Shown here in pieces: positions 25,025-32,816 of a DNA stretch of 64,000 nucleotides. The stretch is from an uncultured Blastocatellia bacterium. Lineage in GTDB: Bacteria > Acidobacteriota > Blastocatellia > HR10. The position numbers and the translations under genes were made by a program. The notes below the pieces were generated by a model. It saw nothing but the letters and a program-made list of their open reading frames with translations, did not search any database and was not told the origin of the DNA. Positions within the stretch are counted from its first letter, which is position 1. Every line of letters begins with the position of its first letter. Location of the stretch: the NCBI GenBank assembly GCA_937934295.1, contig CALHAI010000002.1:1-64000 (forward strand). The letters are read 5' to 3'.

Positions 25025-27094
25025 TTGCATGTGTGTGAAAAACCGTCTAAGTTTCCCCTCGTGCGGAGTCGAAGGACGAAAGGCGCGGGGCACTCTCGCT
25101 CCATCGGAAGCATCCCCATGCTCCTGATGGGTCTTGTCGCCTTTGTGGCGGGCGCCGAGCACGGATCCCCTTGTCAGAGTCTCGAAGTTCGCATTCACGA
25201 CATCCACCCGACCATGCTCGCTCCCGGCGAGCGCGCGATCGCCCGGGTGTGGTTGGGAAACGATCGGGATGAAGAGGTCTGGATCGAATCCCTTCGGCTC
25301 GTTCTCCTGAGCCCTGACGGGAGCACGGATCCCGAATCCACATTGCCAGAAGCGGATATCGCCGTTGAGACATTGGCGCCTCGCGCGCATCGTCTTCTGA
25401 CAATCCCCTTTCGGGCACCGAGCCATAACGGCCACTACCACCTTGTCGCTGTCGTTCGCGCGCATTCCGCCACCCTCTCTCACACCTTCTTCTCGGACGC
25501 AGGAGCGATCACCGTCGCTCGACTCCGCATGCACAACCTGAAGGTCTACCCCACGGTGCTTCCCGACTGTCAGGGCGCGACGTCCGTCCATTTCGAGCTG
25601 GAGCTTCTCAATGTGACCTTCAATCCTGTGGACGACGTGCAACTCTTATATGAGCTTCGGGAACATGAGCGCGATACGCTTGTGGTGAGCGGACGCATAT
25701 CGCTTGGTCGAATCGCCGCCGGGGAACGACGCCGTGTCCGCTCCTTGGAACCAGTGGAGATCCCGACGTCAGCACTCATCGCCGGACGACGCCTGGTCCT
25801 CGATTTTCAGCTTCAGCCCGAAGCGCTCACCGAACGCCGCCTCTTGGTGATTGGCACGGGAGCCGATGTGAAAGTCGAAGATGTCACTATCGTCCCACCG
25901 GATCGAGCGCCGGGCGATCCGGTCATGCCCGGAGAGGCGGCCCCACTCGGCTTCGCGTTGGTCAACCGAGGGAATCAACAGGGGACGAGTCCGGCGCTCA
26001 CAGTGCGCGTGAGGGCTGAAGCCGATGGAAAGCCGCTCCATGTGGAACCCGATACGATCTCGCTGCCGAACGTCGCGCTGGCTCCCTGTGGGGGAAGTCT
26101 GCGCATCGGCGCTGCTCAAGGGACGGAGGATGCGAGCGCGAACCTCCTGCCCCCTGTGCTCTTCATTCCCCAGGATGCTGAGGAAGGCGATGCCGTCGTG
26201 CACCTAATCGTCGAACGCGTCGCGGAAGAGACGACGACGGATACGGACGAAGAACCGCCGCGCGCGAGCGTTCACATTGACCTTCCGAACCTGCGCCTGC
26301 TCGATCTCTCCGTTCCCCAAGAAGTGTGGCTCGGACAGAGCGTGAGCGTGCGCTTTCGCGTCGCGAACGTGAAGGATCATCCCCAGGATCGCGCCTCCGT
26401 CCCAGCTGGCGTGCGCGTGCGCGCCGAACTTTGGCAAAAGGGGCAGCGGCTCGCGCAAGAGGAGCTTCGAACGCATCGTTCGCTCGGTGCAGGGCAATCC
26501 GAATGGGCTCCCATAGATTTCGCACTTCGTGTGCCCACTCGGGCTGAAAAAGGACCGGCGCTCGTGCGCCTGGAAGTCGATCCGCCGACGCCCGAACGCC
26601 CGCGCGGAGACGTGCGAGAATCGAACGAGATGGACAACGTCATCGAGGTCCCGATCCGATTGAGCGCGCCTCTTCCCGATCTGGTCGTCGAAAGCGCGCA
26701 CGTCCTCGCTCCGGGCACCCCCCCGACGCTGACGATCGGTGCGCCAACGGTGCTCTTCTTCCTCATCGCTAATCGCGGGGAAGGCGCGGCTGACCCGGCG
26801 ACGCACGAGATCAGCCTCGCTTTCACGATCACCATCGGCCCCTTCCCCCTCCAGCTCCGCGCACCGCTCCGAACAGTGGAGACGTCGCGCTTGGGACGCA
26901 ATCGCTTCGCCCCCTTCCTCAGGATGATTCACATCCCTCCGGTCATTCAACTGCCCGGCCTTCTTTTCCCGGTCCCCGTTCCGACTGGCCCCGCCGAAAT
27001 CCTCATCACTGCCGATTCGAAGGAAACCATCGAGGAAACGGACGAGGAGAATAACACGGCGCGACTGCCGGTGATCCTGGTCTCTCCACCATAG
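25025..27094 (+). CDS. Secreted protein with tandem CARDB-type immunoglobulin-like domains
   Basis: About 689 aa. After a basic N-region and a hydrophobic segment (PMLLMGLVAFVAGA, signal peptide) it is beta-rich throughout. At least four Ig-like units are visible; two have clear CARDB features (LPDLVVESAHVLAPG, VLFFLIANRGEG, ending in EETDEENNTARLPVIL; also RLEVDPP with ESNEMDNVIEVPI). Such domains mediate adhesion or act as spacers in surface proteins. No enzymatic domain. The start is uncertain: TTG 25025, GTG 25031, GTG 25061 and ATG 25118 are all in frame and none has a good Shine-Dalgarno. Confidence 0.7.
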   Translation: MHVCEKPSKFPLVRSRRTKGAGHSRSIGSIPMLLMGLVAFVAGAEHGSPCQSLEVRIHDIHPTMLAPGERAIARVWLGNDRDEEVWIESLRLVLLSPDGSTDPESTLPEADIAVETLAPRAHRLLTIPFRAPSHNGHYHLVAVVRAHSATLSHTFFSDAGAITVARLRMHNLKVYPTVLPDCQGATSVHFELELLNVTFNPVDDVQLLYELREHERDTLVVSGRISLGRIAAGERRRVRSLEPVEIPTSALIAGRRLVLDFQLQPEALTERRLLVIGTGADVKVEDVTIVPPDRAPGDPVMPGEAAPLGFALVNRGNQQGTSPALTVRVRAEADGKPLHVEPDTISLPNVALAPCGGSLRIGAAQGTEDASANLLPPVLFIPQDAEEGDAVVHLIVERVAEETTTDTDEEPPRASVHIDLPNLRLLDLSVPQEVWLGQSVSVRFRVANVKDHPQDRASVPAGVRVRAELWQKGQRLAQEELRTHRSLGAGQSEWAPIDFALRVPTRAEKGPALVRLEVDPPTPERPRGDVRESNEMDNVIEVPIRLSAPLPDLVVESAHVLAPGTPPTLTIGAPTVLFFLIANRGEGAADPATHEISLAFTITIGPFPLQLRAPLRTVETSRLGRNRFAPFLRMIHIPPVIQLPGLLFPVPVPTGPAEILITADSKETIEETDEENNTARLPVILVSPP

Positions 27095-27129
27095 ACGGGA
27101 AGGACTGAAGTGATCCCCCACCGCATACT

Positions 27130-28467
27130 TCAGGCGTTCAACGCTCGACGAACGCACTTCTCCCAGAGACGGCGAGGGAAGCCAGCGCTCAAGAAGCGGA
27201 GGAGTGGGTCTATGGCCGGGGCTGAGATCAAAAAGGCGAAGGGGCGAGCCGGCAGCATATATCGGGCTTCGACATGAAGCGGAAGGAACACAAGCGAATA
27301 GTAAAGGACGACTACGAGGCTCCCGGCGAGGACCACGTGACGCCGAAAGCGCGCGAAGAAAAATCCCATCACCAGGAGCACGAATCCGAGGCCGAAGTAC
27401 AGCCCCAATGCCGCCTTCGCCCAAAGGGGCGTGTGAATTCCCAGGTGAACCCATCGTCGGGGGATCTTCGCGAAGCTCGCGAAGATGTAGCGCATCGGAC
27501 GTTGACGGATGCGCTCAAAAGCGATCTGACGCAAGCGCCTGTTCTCGCGCCACCAATACGCGTGCTGAATCCCGAGCGCATGAAGTTCCAACCTCAGGTT
27601 GCGCTCCCAATCCGAAGTGTGAATCCAAGGCTCACGCGTGGCGACCCATAACCCGTATCCCATCTCCATCGAGACGAAGATCGGCTTCCCAAAGGCGAGA
27701 GCGTTCCGAGCCACCCACGCGCCTACAGGGAGACACATGCCGAGCGTCAGTGGGAGCACATAACGAAGGCGGAAGGCTGGAAAGCGGAAGGCTCTCCCCG
27801 CGATCCCCAAGAACGCCGGCAGCAAAAGCGCATAAGGGCGAACGAGCACAACCAGGCCGAGGATGAACCCCGCCAGAAGCGCCTTCCGAATCGTCAGCCC
27901 ATCGGTGAACCAAATCACCGCGAAGAGTGAGAGCAAAAAGACATGTAACATGTCCGACATCACCCGCGACGCCCAATATGCCCACATGGGGTAGAGCCCG
28001 GCCAGAACGAGTGTGCCCCTCAGCTCTTTCCCATACCCATAGGCCCTCCGAGCCAGCAGGAAGATCAGGACGAGGGTGGCCAACATCAACCCGCCGTTGG
28101 CGAGCACGGCGAAAAGAGGCTTTCGCCCGACAAGCCCATAAACTCCCGCGAGGAAGAAGCTGTATCCAGGAGGAAAGGTCGCTGCGGGGACAAAGCGCAC
28201 GGAAGTGGCCTCCGGATTCCTCGCCTGATAAAGGCGCGTCAGGTCAGGATCCTCCCATTCGTCGCGCGCATAAGAGAGGCCGTGCCCACGCACGAGATTC
28301 CAAGCCGGCCGTTCGTAGAAGACCGCGTCGGAATAAAGCCAGTCCCCCCGATGCCCGTACACAGCGACTGCGAAAACGATCCCTTGAAGCCCCAGCACGA
28401 CCCAGAGGATCTTCCTGCATAGCGATCGCTCGTTTGGACACGACATCTGAGCCCCTGGAGACTTCAT
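27130..28467 (-). CDS. GT39/ArnT-like polyprenyl-phosphate-sugar glycosyltransferase
   Basis: 445 aa with about ten helices. The first periplasmic loop has DWLYSDAVFYERPAWNLV, with the acidic residues expected of GT-C enzymes, followed by FPPGYSFFLAGVYGL, a common motif of this group. Probably moves a sugar from a lipid carrier to an acceptor at the outer face of the inner membrane. Last gene of the minus-strand sugar operon beginning at 32698, 60 bases after the aminotransferase. ATG 28446 is an alternative start. Confidence 0.75.
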   Translation of the reverse strand: MKSPGAQMSCPNERSLCRKILWVVLGLQGIVFAVAVYGHRGDWLYSDAVFYERPAWNLVRGHGLSYARDEWEDPDLTRLYQARNPEATSVRFVPAATFPPGYSFFLAGVYGLVGRKPLFAVLANGGLMLATLVLIFLLARRAYGYGKELRGTLVLAGLYPMWAYWASRVMSDMLHVFLLSLFAVIWFTDGLTIRKALLAGFILGLVVLVRPYALLLPAFLGIAGRAFRFPAFRLRYVLPLTLGMCLPVGAWVARNALAFGKPIFVSMEMGYGLWVATREPWIHTSDWERNLRLELHALGIQHAYWWRENRRLRQIAFERIRQRPMRYIFASFAKIPRRWVHLGIHTPLWAKAALGLYFGLGFVLLVMGFFFARFRRHVVLAGSLVVVLYYSLVFLPLHVEARYMLPARPFAFLISAPAIDPLLRFLSAGFPRRLWEKCVRRALNA

Positions 28468-28527
28468 CAGAGTGATCCACCGTAGAAAGAAGTGGACAGA
28501 CGGACACAGAGGGAAGCCAAAGGGGGA

Positions 28528-29667
28528 TCACCCCCAACGATCGAACTCTTTGAGGGCGGCCACCACATAGGCTTGGTCCTCCTCCGTCAAGGAGCTATAG
28601 AACGGCAGACGGAGCAGGCGATCGCTGACGTCTTCCGTGACGGGACACTGCCCGAGCCGGCCACCAAAGCGCCGCCCCATCGCCGACAGATGCAACGGAT
28701 GATAGTGAAAGACGCTCAAGATGCCACGCGCTTTCAGGTGAGCGATCAACGCCTGCCGCTCCTCAAGCGAGGGCATGAGCACGTAGAACATGTGATACGA
28801 TTGCTGACAATGCGGGGGGACATAAGGGAGACGAACGCCATGCGCTTTGGCCCAGTCGCGCAGGTGTTCGGCATAGTATTCCCAAATGCGTCGGCGCTTC
28901 ATCTGAATCCGCTCGCGGGCTTCGAGTTGTGCATAGAGAAAGGCGGCCAGGAGATCCGACAGAACATAACTTGATCCGATGTCGACCCAAGTGTACTTGT
29001 CCACCTCGCCCCGGAAAAACCGGGTTCGATCAGTCCCCCTCTCGCGGATGACCTCGGCCCGCTCGATGTACTGGGGATCATTGATGATGAGAGCGCCACC
29101 TTCGCCACAGGTGATATTTTTCGTCTCGTGGAAGCTCAGCGCCGCCAGAGCGCCGAACGTACCGAGAGGCTTGTCCTTGTACGCGCCGAGCAGTCCGTGC
29201 GCATTATCTTCGACGACGGCCACCCCGTGATGACGGGCGATCTCCAAAATCGCATCCATCTCGCACCCCACACCCGCATAGTGCACGACGACGATCGCCT
29301 TGGTGCGAGGTGTGATGAGGCGTTCCAGTTGAGCCTCGTCGAGATTGAGCGTATCCGGGCGAATGTCGGCGAAAACGGGCCGGGCGCCCCGCAAGACGAA
29401 TGCGTTGGCCGTGGAGACGAAGGTGAAGGAGGGAATGATCACTTCATCTTCAGGTCGGACGTCAAGCAGCAACGCTATTAATTCCAAGGCATGGGTACCC
29501 GAGGTGGTCAGAAGCACTCGCGGCACGCCCAGTAGTCGCTCCAAGAGCTCGCGACATCTCTGAGTAAAGGGCCCATCGCCGGAGATGTGCCGGTTCGTGA
29601 TGGCTTGAGCCATGTACACGAGCTCGTTTCCCTCAAGAGATGGCCGGTTGAATGGGACTTTGTACAT
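28528..29667 (-). CDS. wecE: DegT/DnrJ-family PLP aminotransferase, WecE (RffA)-like
   Basis: 379 aa. N-terminus VPFNRPSLEGNELVYMAQAI, substrate/PLP motif TTSGTHALEL, VEDNAHGLLG and the PLP lysine in SFHETKNITCGEGGAL are those of dTDP-4-dehydro-6-deoxy-D-glucose 4-transaminase, which makes dTDP-4-amino-4,6-dideoxy-galactose (dTDP-Fuc4N). The adjacent GNAT protein would supply the next step, N-acetylation, as WecD does in enterobacterial common antigen synthesis. No rmlA/rmlB is in the window, so the dTDP-sugar precursor must come from elsewhere. Confidence 0.85.
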   Translation of the reverse strand: MYKVPFNRPSLEGNELVYMAQAITNRHISGDGPFTQRCRELLERLLGVPRVLLTTSGTHALELIALLLDVRPEDEVIIPSFTFVSTANAFVLRGARPVFADIRPDTLNLDEAQLERLITPRTKAIVVVHYAGVGCEMDAILEIARHHGVAVVEDNAHGLLGAYKDKPLGTFGALAALSFHETKNITCGEGGALIINDPQYIERAEVIRERGTDRTRFFRGEVDKYTWVDIGSSYVLSDLLAAFLYAQLEARERIQMKRRRIWEYYAEHLRDWAKAHGVRLPYVPPHCQQSYHMFYVLMPSLEERQALIAHLKARGILSVFHYHPLHLSAMGRRFGGRLGQCPVTEDVSDRLLRLPFYSSLTEEDQAYVVAALKEFDRWG

Positions 29668-29740
29668 CGTCAGATCTCCGCCAGAAGCGTTTCGCTCTGG
29701 AATGAACGCGACGGACTGCGATCATCCACGCACCTCTCCC

Positions 29741-30478
29741 TCAATCGAACCAGATGTGAAAGGTGTAGTATGCATGGCTCGGCTCAAAGCCTGCGCGAAT
29801 CCATACCTTCTGCACGGCGATGTTGGTGATCTGAGTGGAGATGAGCATGTGCCGTGCTCCCCGCTGCCAGCACCACCGAAGGGCTTCAACGATCAGGGCG
29901 CGAGAGACCCCCCTTCCTCGAGCTTCTGGAGAGACGGCGAACAATCTCCCCTCCACTTCCTCAGGACCGTTCAGACGTAAGGTGATAAATCCCGAAAGTC
30001 TCTCCCCTTCTCCGGCGGCCACCAGGACTTCATCCGCCAGCTCTCCACGACACGAGCGCACCGCCCAGTCTCTATAGGTCTCATCAGCCTTCATGGGATC
30101 TAGGCGGGGATCGGCATGATAATGTCCCCCATATCCACGAAAGGCTTCCGCCGCGATACGACGTACCTCCTCCTCGTCTTCAGGACGAGCAGCACGGATA
30201 GGGATAGGAGAGATCTTTCTAGGAAGGGCTCTCCTTAAGTCCCGACGATAATAGATGAGCGTATCCATGAGCTGCCCTCCCGCTCGTTCCAGTCGCTGGA
30301 CAGCGCGAAGATCATTTACCGGACACCGCGCGATGAGCAACTGCACACCTTCGCGGGAGCAGAAGCCTAAAATAGCGGGGACGTCCGCGAAGGTCACCGC
30401 ATGCGCTCGCGCTACGCGTATGCCGAAACGATAGGTGTCAAGAGGAGAGAGTTGAACGGATGGCTGAGCCCGCTTCAC
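29741..30478 (-). CDS. GNAT N-acetyltransferase, probably WecD/RffC-like
   Basis: 245 aa. The C-terminal half is a GNAT fold: IRAARPEDEEEVRRIA, then EGRLFAVSPEARGRGVSRALI with the acetyl-CoA R/QxxGxG/A loop, and NIAVQKVWIRAGFE. The N-terminal 90 residues form a second, divergent module, as in WecD. GTG 30478 is chosen because GGGAGAG lies about 9 bases before it; it overlaps the end of the GT2 gene by 41 bases. GTG 30511 is a longer alternative. Between an ArnC-like GT and a WecE-like transaminase, it most likely acetylates the 4-amino group of the dideoxy sugar. Confidence 0.75.
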   Translation of the reverse strand: MKRAQPSVQLSPLDTYRFGIRVARAHAVTFADVPAILGFCSREGVQLLIARCPVNDLRAVQRLERAGGQLMDTLIYYRRDLRRALPRKISPIPIRAARPEDEEEVRRIAAEAFRGYGGHYHADPRLDPMKADETYRDWAVRSCRGELADEVLVAAGEGERLSGFITLRLNGPEEVEGRLFAVSPEARGRGVSRALIVEALRWCWQRGARHMLISTQITNIAVQKVWIRAGFEPSHAYYTFHIWFD

Positions 30479-31427
30479 AGGGATGCTCTCCCTCGAATCC
30501 AATCGTTTCACGGATGACGCTCGCCGGATGCCCCATCATGCGGAAGTGCATTCGAGCGAGATACTCGCCAATAATACCCAGTGCGAGCAATTGCGCGCCG
30601 GAGAAGATCGCGATCGTCGAAGCCAAAAAGGGAAAGCCCGGGACGCTCCCCCCCTGGACCAAATAGCGCCCGACGACATAAACCAATACTCCGAGACCAA
30701 AGAGAGAAAAGACGAAGCCGATCACGCTGGCCAATTGCAGCGGAAGGGTGCTGAGGCCTGTCATCATGTTCAGCGCATAAGTGACAAGCTTCCCAAAGGT
30801 ATAGTGCGAGCTACCGATCAGCCGTGGATCATGCCGAACGGCAACAGCGGCAAATCGAGTCGTCCCCCACGTGAGCAGAATATCAATGGAGACAAATGGG
30901 TCCTGATAGTTGGCGAAGGCCTGGCGCAGTGGAGTACGGAACGCCCGAAAGGCACTGACGTAGCGAGCCGTCTCAGCCCCCATCACGCTTTGCAAGGCCA
31001 CTTTGGTGATGCGTGAAGCCAAGTTCCGCCAAAACCCATGGAGTGGTTTCAGGGGCGTTCCATAAACCACGTCATACCCTTCGGCCAGTTTCGCCAGAAG
31101 TTTCAGGATCTCCTCCGGAGGGTGTTGCAAGTCATCGTCCATCGTGACGATGATCTGATGGTGCGCGGCTCGGATCCCACAGAGCAGGGCGTTATGCTGG
31201 CCGTAATTTCGCATCAAGCGAATTCCCCGAACTCCCTCATACTGCGTAGCAAGCTCGCGAATCACCTCCCAACTCCGGTCGCTGCTCCCATCGTCCACCA
31301 GGATTACTTCGGCTGCCGACGCGCAGGCTGCCAAAACGGGCTGGAGCCGCTGCACCAGCAAGGGAAGGATCAATTCGCTGTTGAAGACGGGAACGACGAC
31401 AGAGACCGTTGGACGCGCGTCTTTCAT
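30438..31427 (-). CDS. ArnC/GtrB-like polyprenyl-phosphate glycosyltransferase (GT2)
   Basis: 329 aa. Cytoplasmic GT-A domain with VVVPVFNSE, LVDDGSSDRSW and the metal motif TMDDDLQHPP, then two C-terminal helices (LASVIGFVFSLFGLGVLVYVV and ASTIAIFSGAQLLALGIIGEYLARM), the standard plan of undecaprenyl-phosphate sugar transferases. It would load a nucleotide-activated sugar onto the lipid carrier for the two GT39 enzymes of the operon. Starts 56 bases after the upstream GT39 gene. Confidence 0.88.
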   Translation of the reverse strand: MKDARPTVSVVVPVFNSELILPLLVQRLQPVLAACASAAEVILVDDGSSDRSWEVIRELATQYEGVRGIRLMRNYGQHNALLCGIRAAHHQIIVTMDDDLQHPPEEILKLLAKLAEGYDVVYGTPLKPLHGFWRNLASRITKVALQSVMGAETARYVSAFRAFRTPLRQAFANYQDPFVSIDILLTWGTTRFAAVAVRHDPRLIGSSHYTFGKLVTYALNMMTGLSTLPLQLASVIGFVFSLFGLGVLVYVVGRYLVQGGSVPGFPFLASTIAIFSGAQLLALGIIGEYLARMHFRMMGHPASVIRETIGFEGEHPCEAGSAIRSTLSS

Positions 31428-31483
31428 AACCTTTGGTCCGAATTTTAGGTCCTCGCGCCCGTTCGGTCAATCCCCGGCTTCCC

Positions 31484-32698
31484 TCAGCCGAACCATCGTG
31501 GGAGCTGATAGGAGAAGGCCGAAGCGAGACTCCAGCCAATGGCCGGAAGGAGAAGGAGAAATTGACCGCGCACACTCGGTGCAGCCAGCACGGCGCAGCG
31601 GCTCACGAGCAAGTAGTACATCGGGAGGCCATAGATCAAATACCGTGGGAGGAAGAGCGGGAAGAGCACGAGCGAGACGATGGTGAGCCCTACGATTGGG
31701 ACTGCGAGCGTGAAGATCAGATACCCTGAGGGCGTCACCAGTAGATCCCGGATCGCCGCGGCAGAACGTCGGGCACGCAAAGCGACCGATAGCTCCTGCT
31801 GCCATCTCCATCCGAGGGCGAGGAACGGAAGGCTCCAGGGCAAAAACCCATAGCGCATCGTATCGGGAAAGGGGAGCATCCCATGAAAGGCTCCGAAGAG
31901 GTAGATGGCCCCCGAGAGCGACCGCGCACCGATACCCTGCAGCGTTCGGAGATTATTCACGGCATTCCCGTAGCTTCCCGGATCGCTACTGATCCCCCAC
32001 ATGATCCACACTAAGCTCAGAAGAGCTGCTCCCCCAACACTCCTCGCCCAAGATCGGAGATGCCCCCTTTCCCTTTGCCGGAGCAGCAGATACCCTCCCT
32101 GACCTCCCACCAATGGCCACGTGAGATAATGCGTCCCGGTCAGGAGAATGATGCCCACACTATATGCCCACAGGCTTTTCCGACCAGCATCGTGAACGAA
32201 AGCACGCCAAAACCACAGGTGCGTGAGGAGGCTGAGAGCTGCCACCATCGAGTACATTCGAATATCCACAGCATAGTAAAGGTGAAAATTAGAGATCGCG
32301 AGCAGAAAGGCAGCCCATCGGCCCTCTCGGGGAGAGAATAACTCTCTCCCTACGCGGGAGATCAAGATGATCGCCCATAAGGCAAAAAGCAGCGAGAACG
32401 TCCGCATGAAGAAGATCGATGGATTGGTGAGATGGACCCACAACCGGAGGACAACGTAGTAAAGGGGAGGATGGACGAAGTCGTGTCTGATCTCCTCGAG
32501 CATCCTCCCGATCGGCTGCGTGATTCTCTCCATCGTCCACCGTTCATCAACAGTGAGCGCTCGTCCCATATAGCCGAGCGCGAAGACGCCAACAGTGAAT
32601 CCGACGAGCAGCAGGAGGAGGAAGACATCCTTTGAACACGCATTCGCCCCTCTGGCTCCCGCTGGTGAAATCGTCCTCGCGAAGCGCGCACTCGGCAT
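31484..32698 (-). CDS. GT39-family membrane glycosyltransferase
   Basis: 404 aa with about ten helices. The first loop holds LTVDERWTMERI (acidic catalytic pair position) and further on HDFVHPPLYYVVLRLW, both typical of PMT_2/ArnT-like proteins. First gene of the minus-strand operon, with a near-consensus promoter directly upstream. Probable transferase from a polyprenyl-phosphate sugar; acceptor unknown. Confidence 0.75.
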   Translation of the reverse strand: MPSARFARTISPAGARGANACSKDVFLLLLLVGFTVGVFALGYMGRALTVDERWTMERITQPIGRMLEEIRHDFVHPPLYYVVLRLWVHLTNPSIFFMRTFSLLFALWAIILISRVGRELFSPREGRWAAFLLAISNFHLYYAVDIRMYSMVAALSLLTHLWFWRAFVHDAGRKSLWAYSVGIILLTGTHYLTWPLVGGQGGYLLLRQRERGHLRSWARSVGGAALLSLVWIMWGISSDPGSYGNAVNNLRTLQGIGARSLSGAIYLFGAFHGMLPFPDTMRYGFLPWSLPFLALGWRWQQELSVALRARRSAAAIRDLLVTPSGYLIFTLAVPIVGLTIVSLVLFPLFLPRYLIYGLPMYYLLVSRCAVLAAPSVRGQFLLLLPAIGWSLASAFSYQLPRWFG

Positions 32699-32722
32699 AG
32701 GCTTCCTGTGAACGGCAGCGGG

Positions 32723-32751
32723 ATTATAAGGGCGCTTTCTCTTTTTGACAA
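32723..32751 (-). promoter_or_regulatory. Promoter of the sugar operon (minus)
   Basis: Minus strand: TTGTCA (32751-32746), 17-base spacer, TATAAT (32728-32723), about 25 bases before ATG 32698. The -35 overlaps the plus-strand -35 of the S9 peptidase gene. Confidence 0.75.
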
Positions 32752-32774
32752 GCTGCCTTTCGATGCTCTATGGT
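32745..32774 (+). promoter_or_regulatory. Promoter of the S9 peptidase gene (plus)
   Basis: Consensus TTGACA (32745-32750), 18-base spacer, TATGGT (32769-32774). Shares five bases of its -35 with the divergent promoter. Confidence 0.6.
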
Positions 32775-32816
32775 TTGGCGAAATGCGAAGGAGGTTAGCT
32801 CGAAAGGAGGGGAGAC

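Noticed and set aside
26204-27454. 416-codon open frame on the minus strand
   Set aside because: Antisense to the CARDB protein and overlapping the end of the GT39 gene; no domain.
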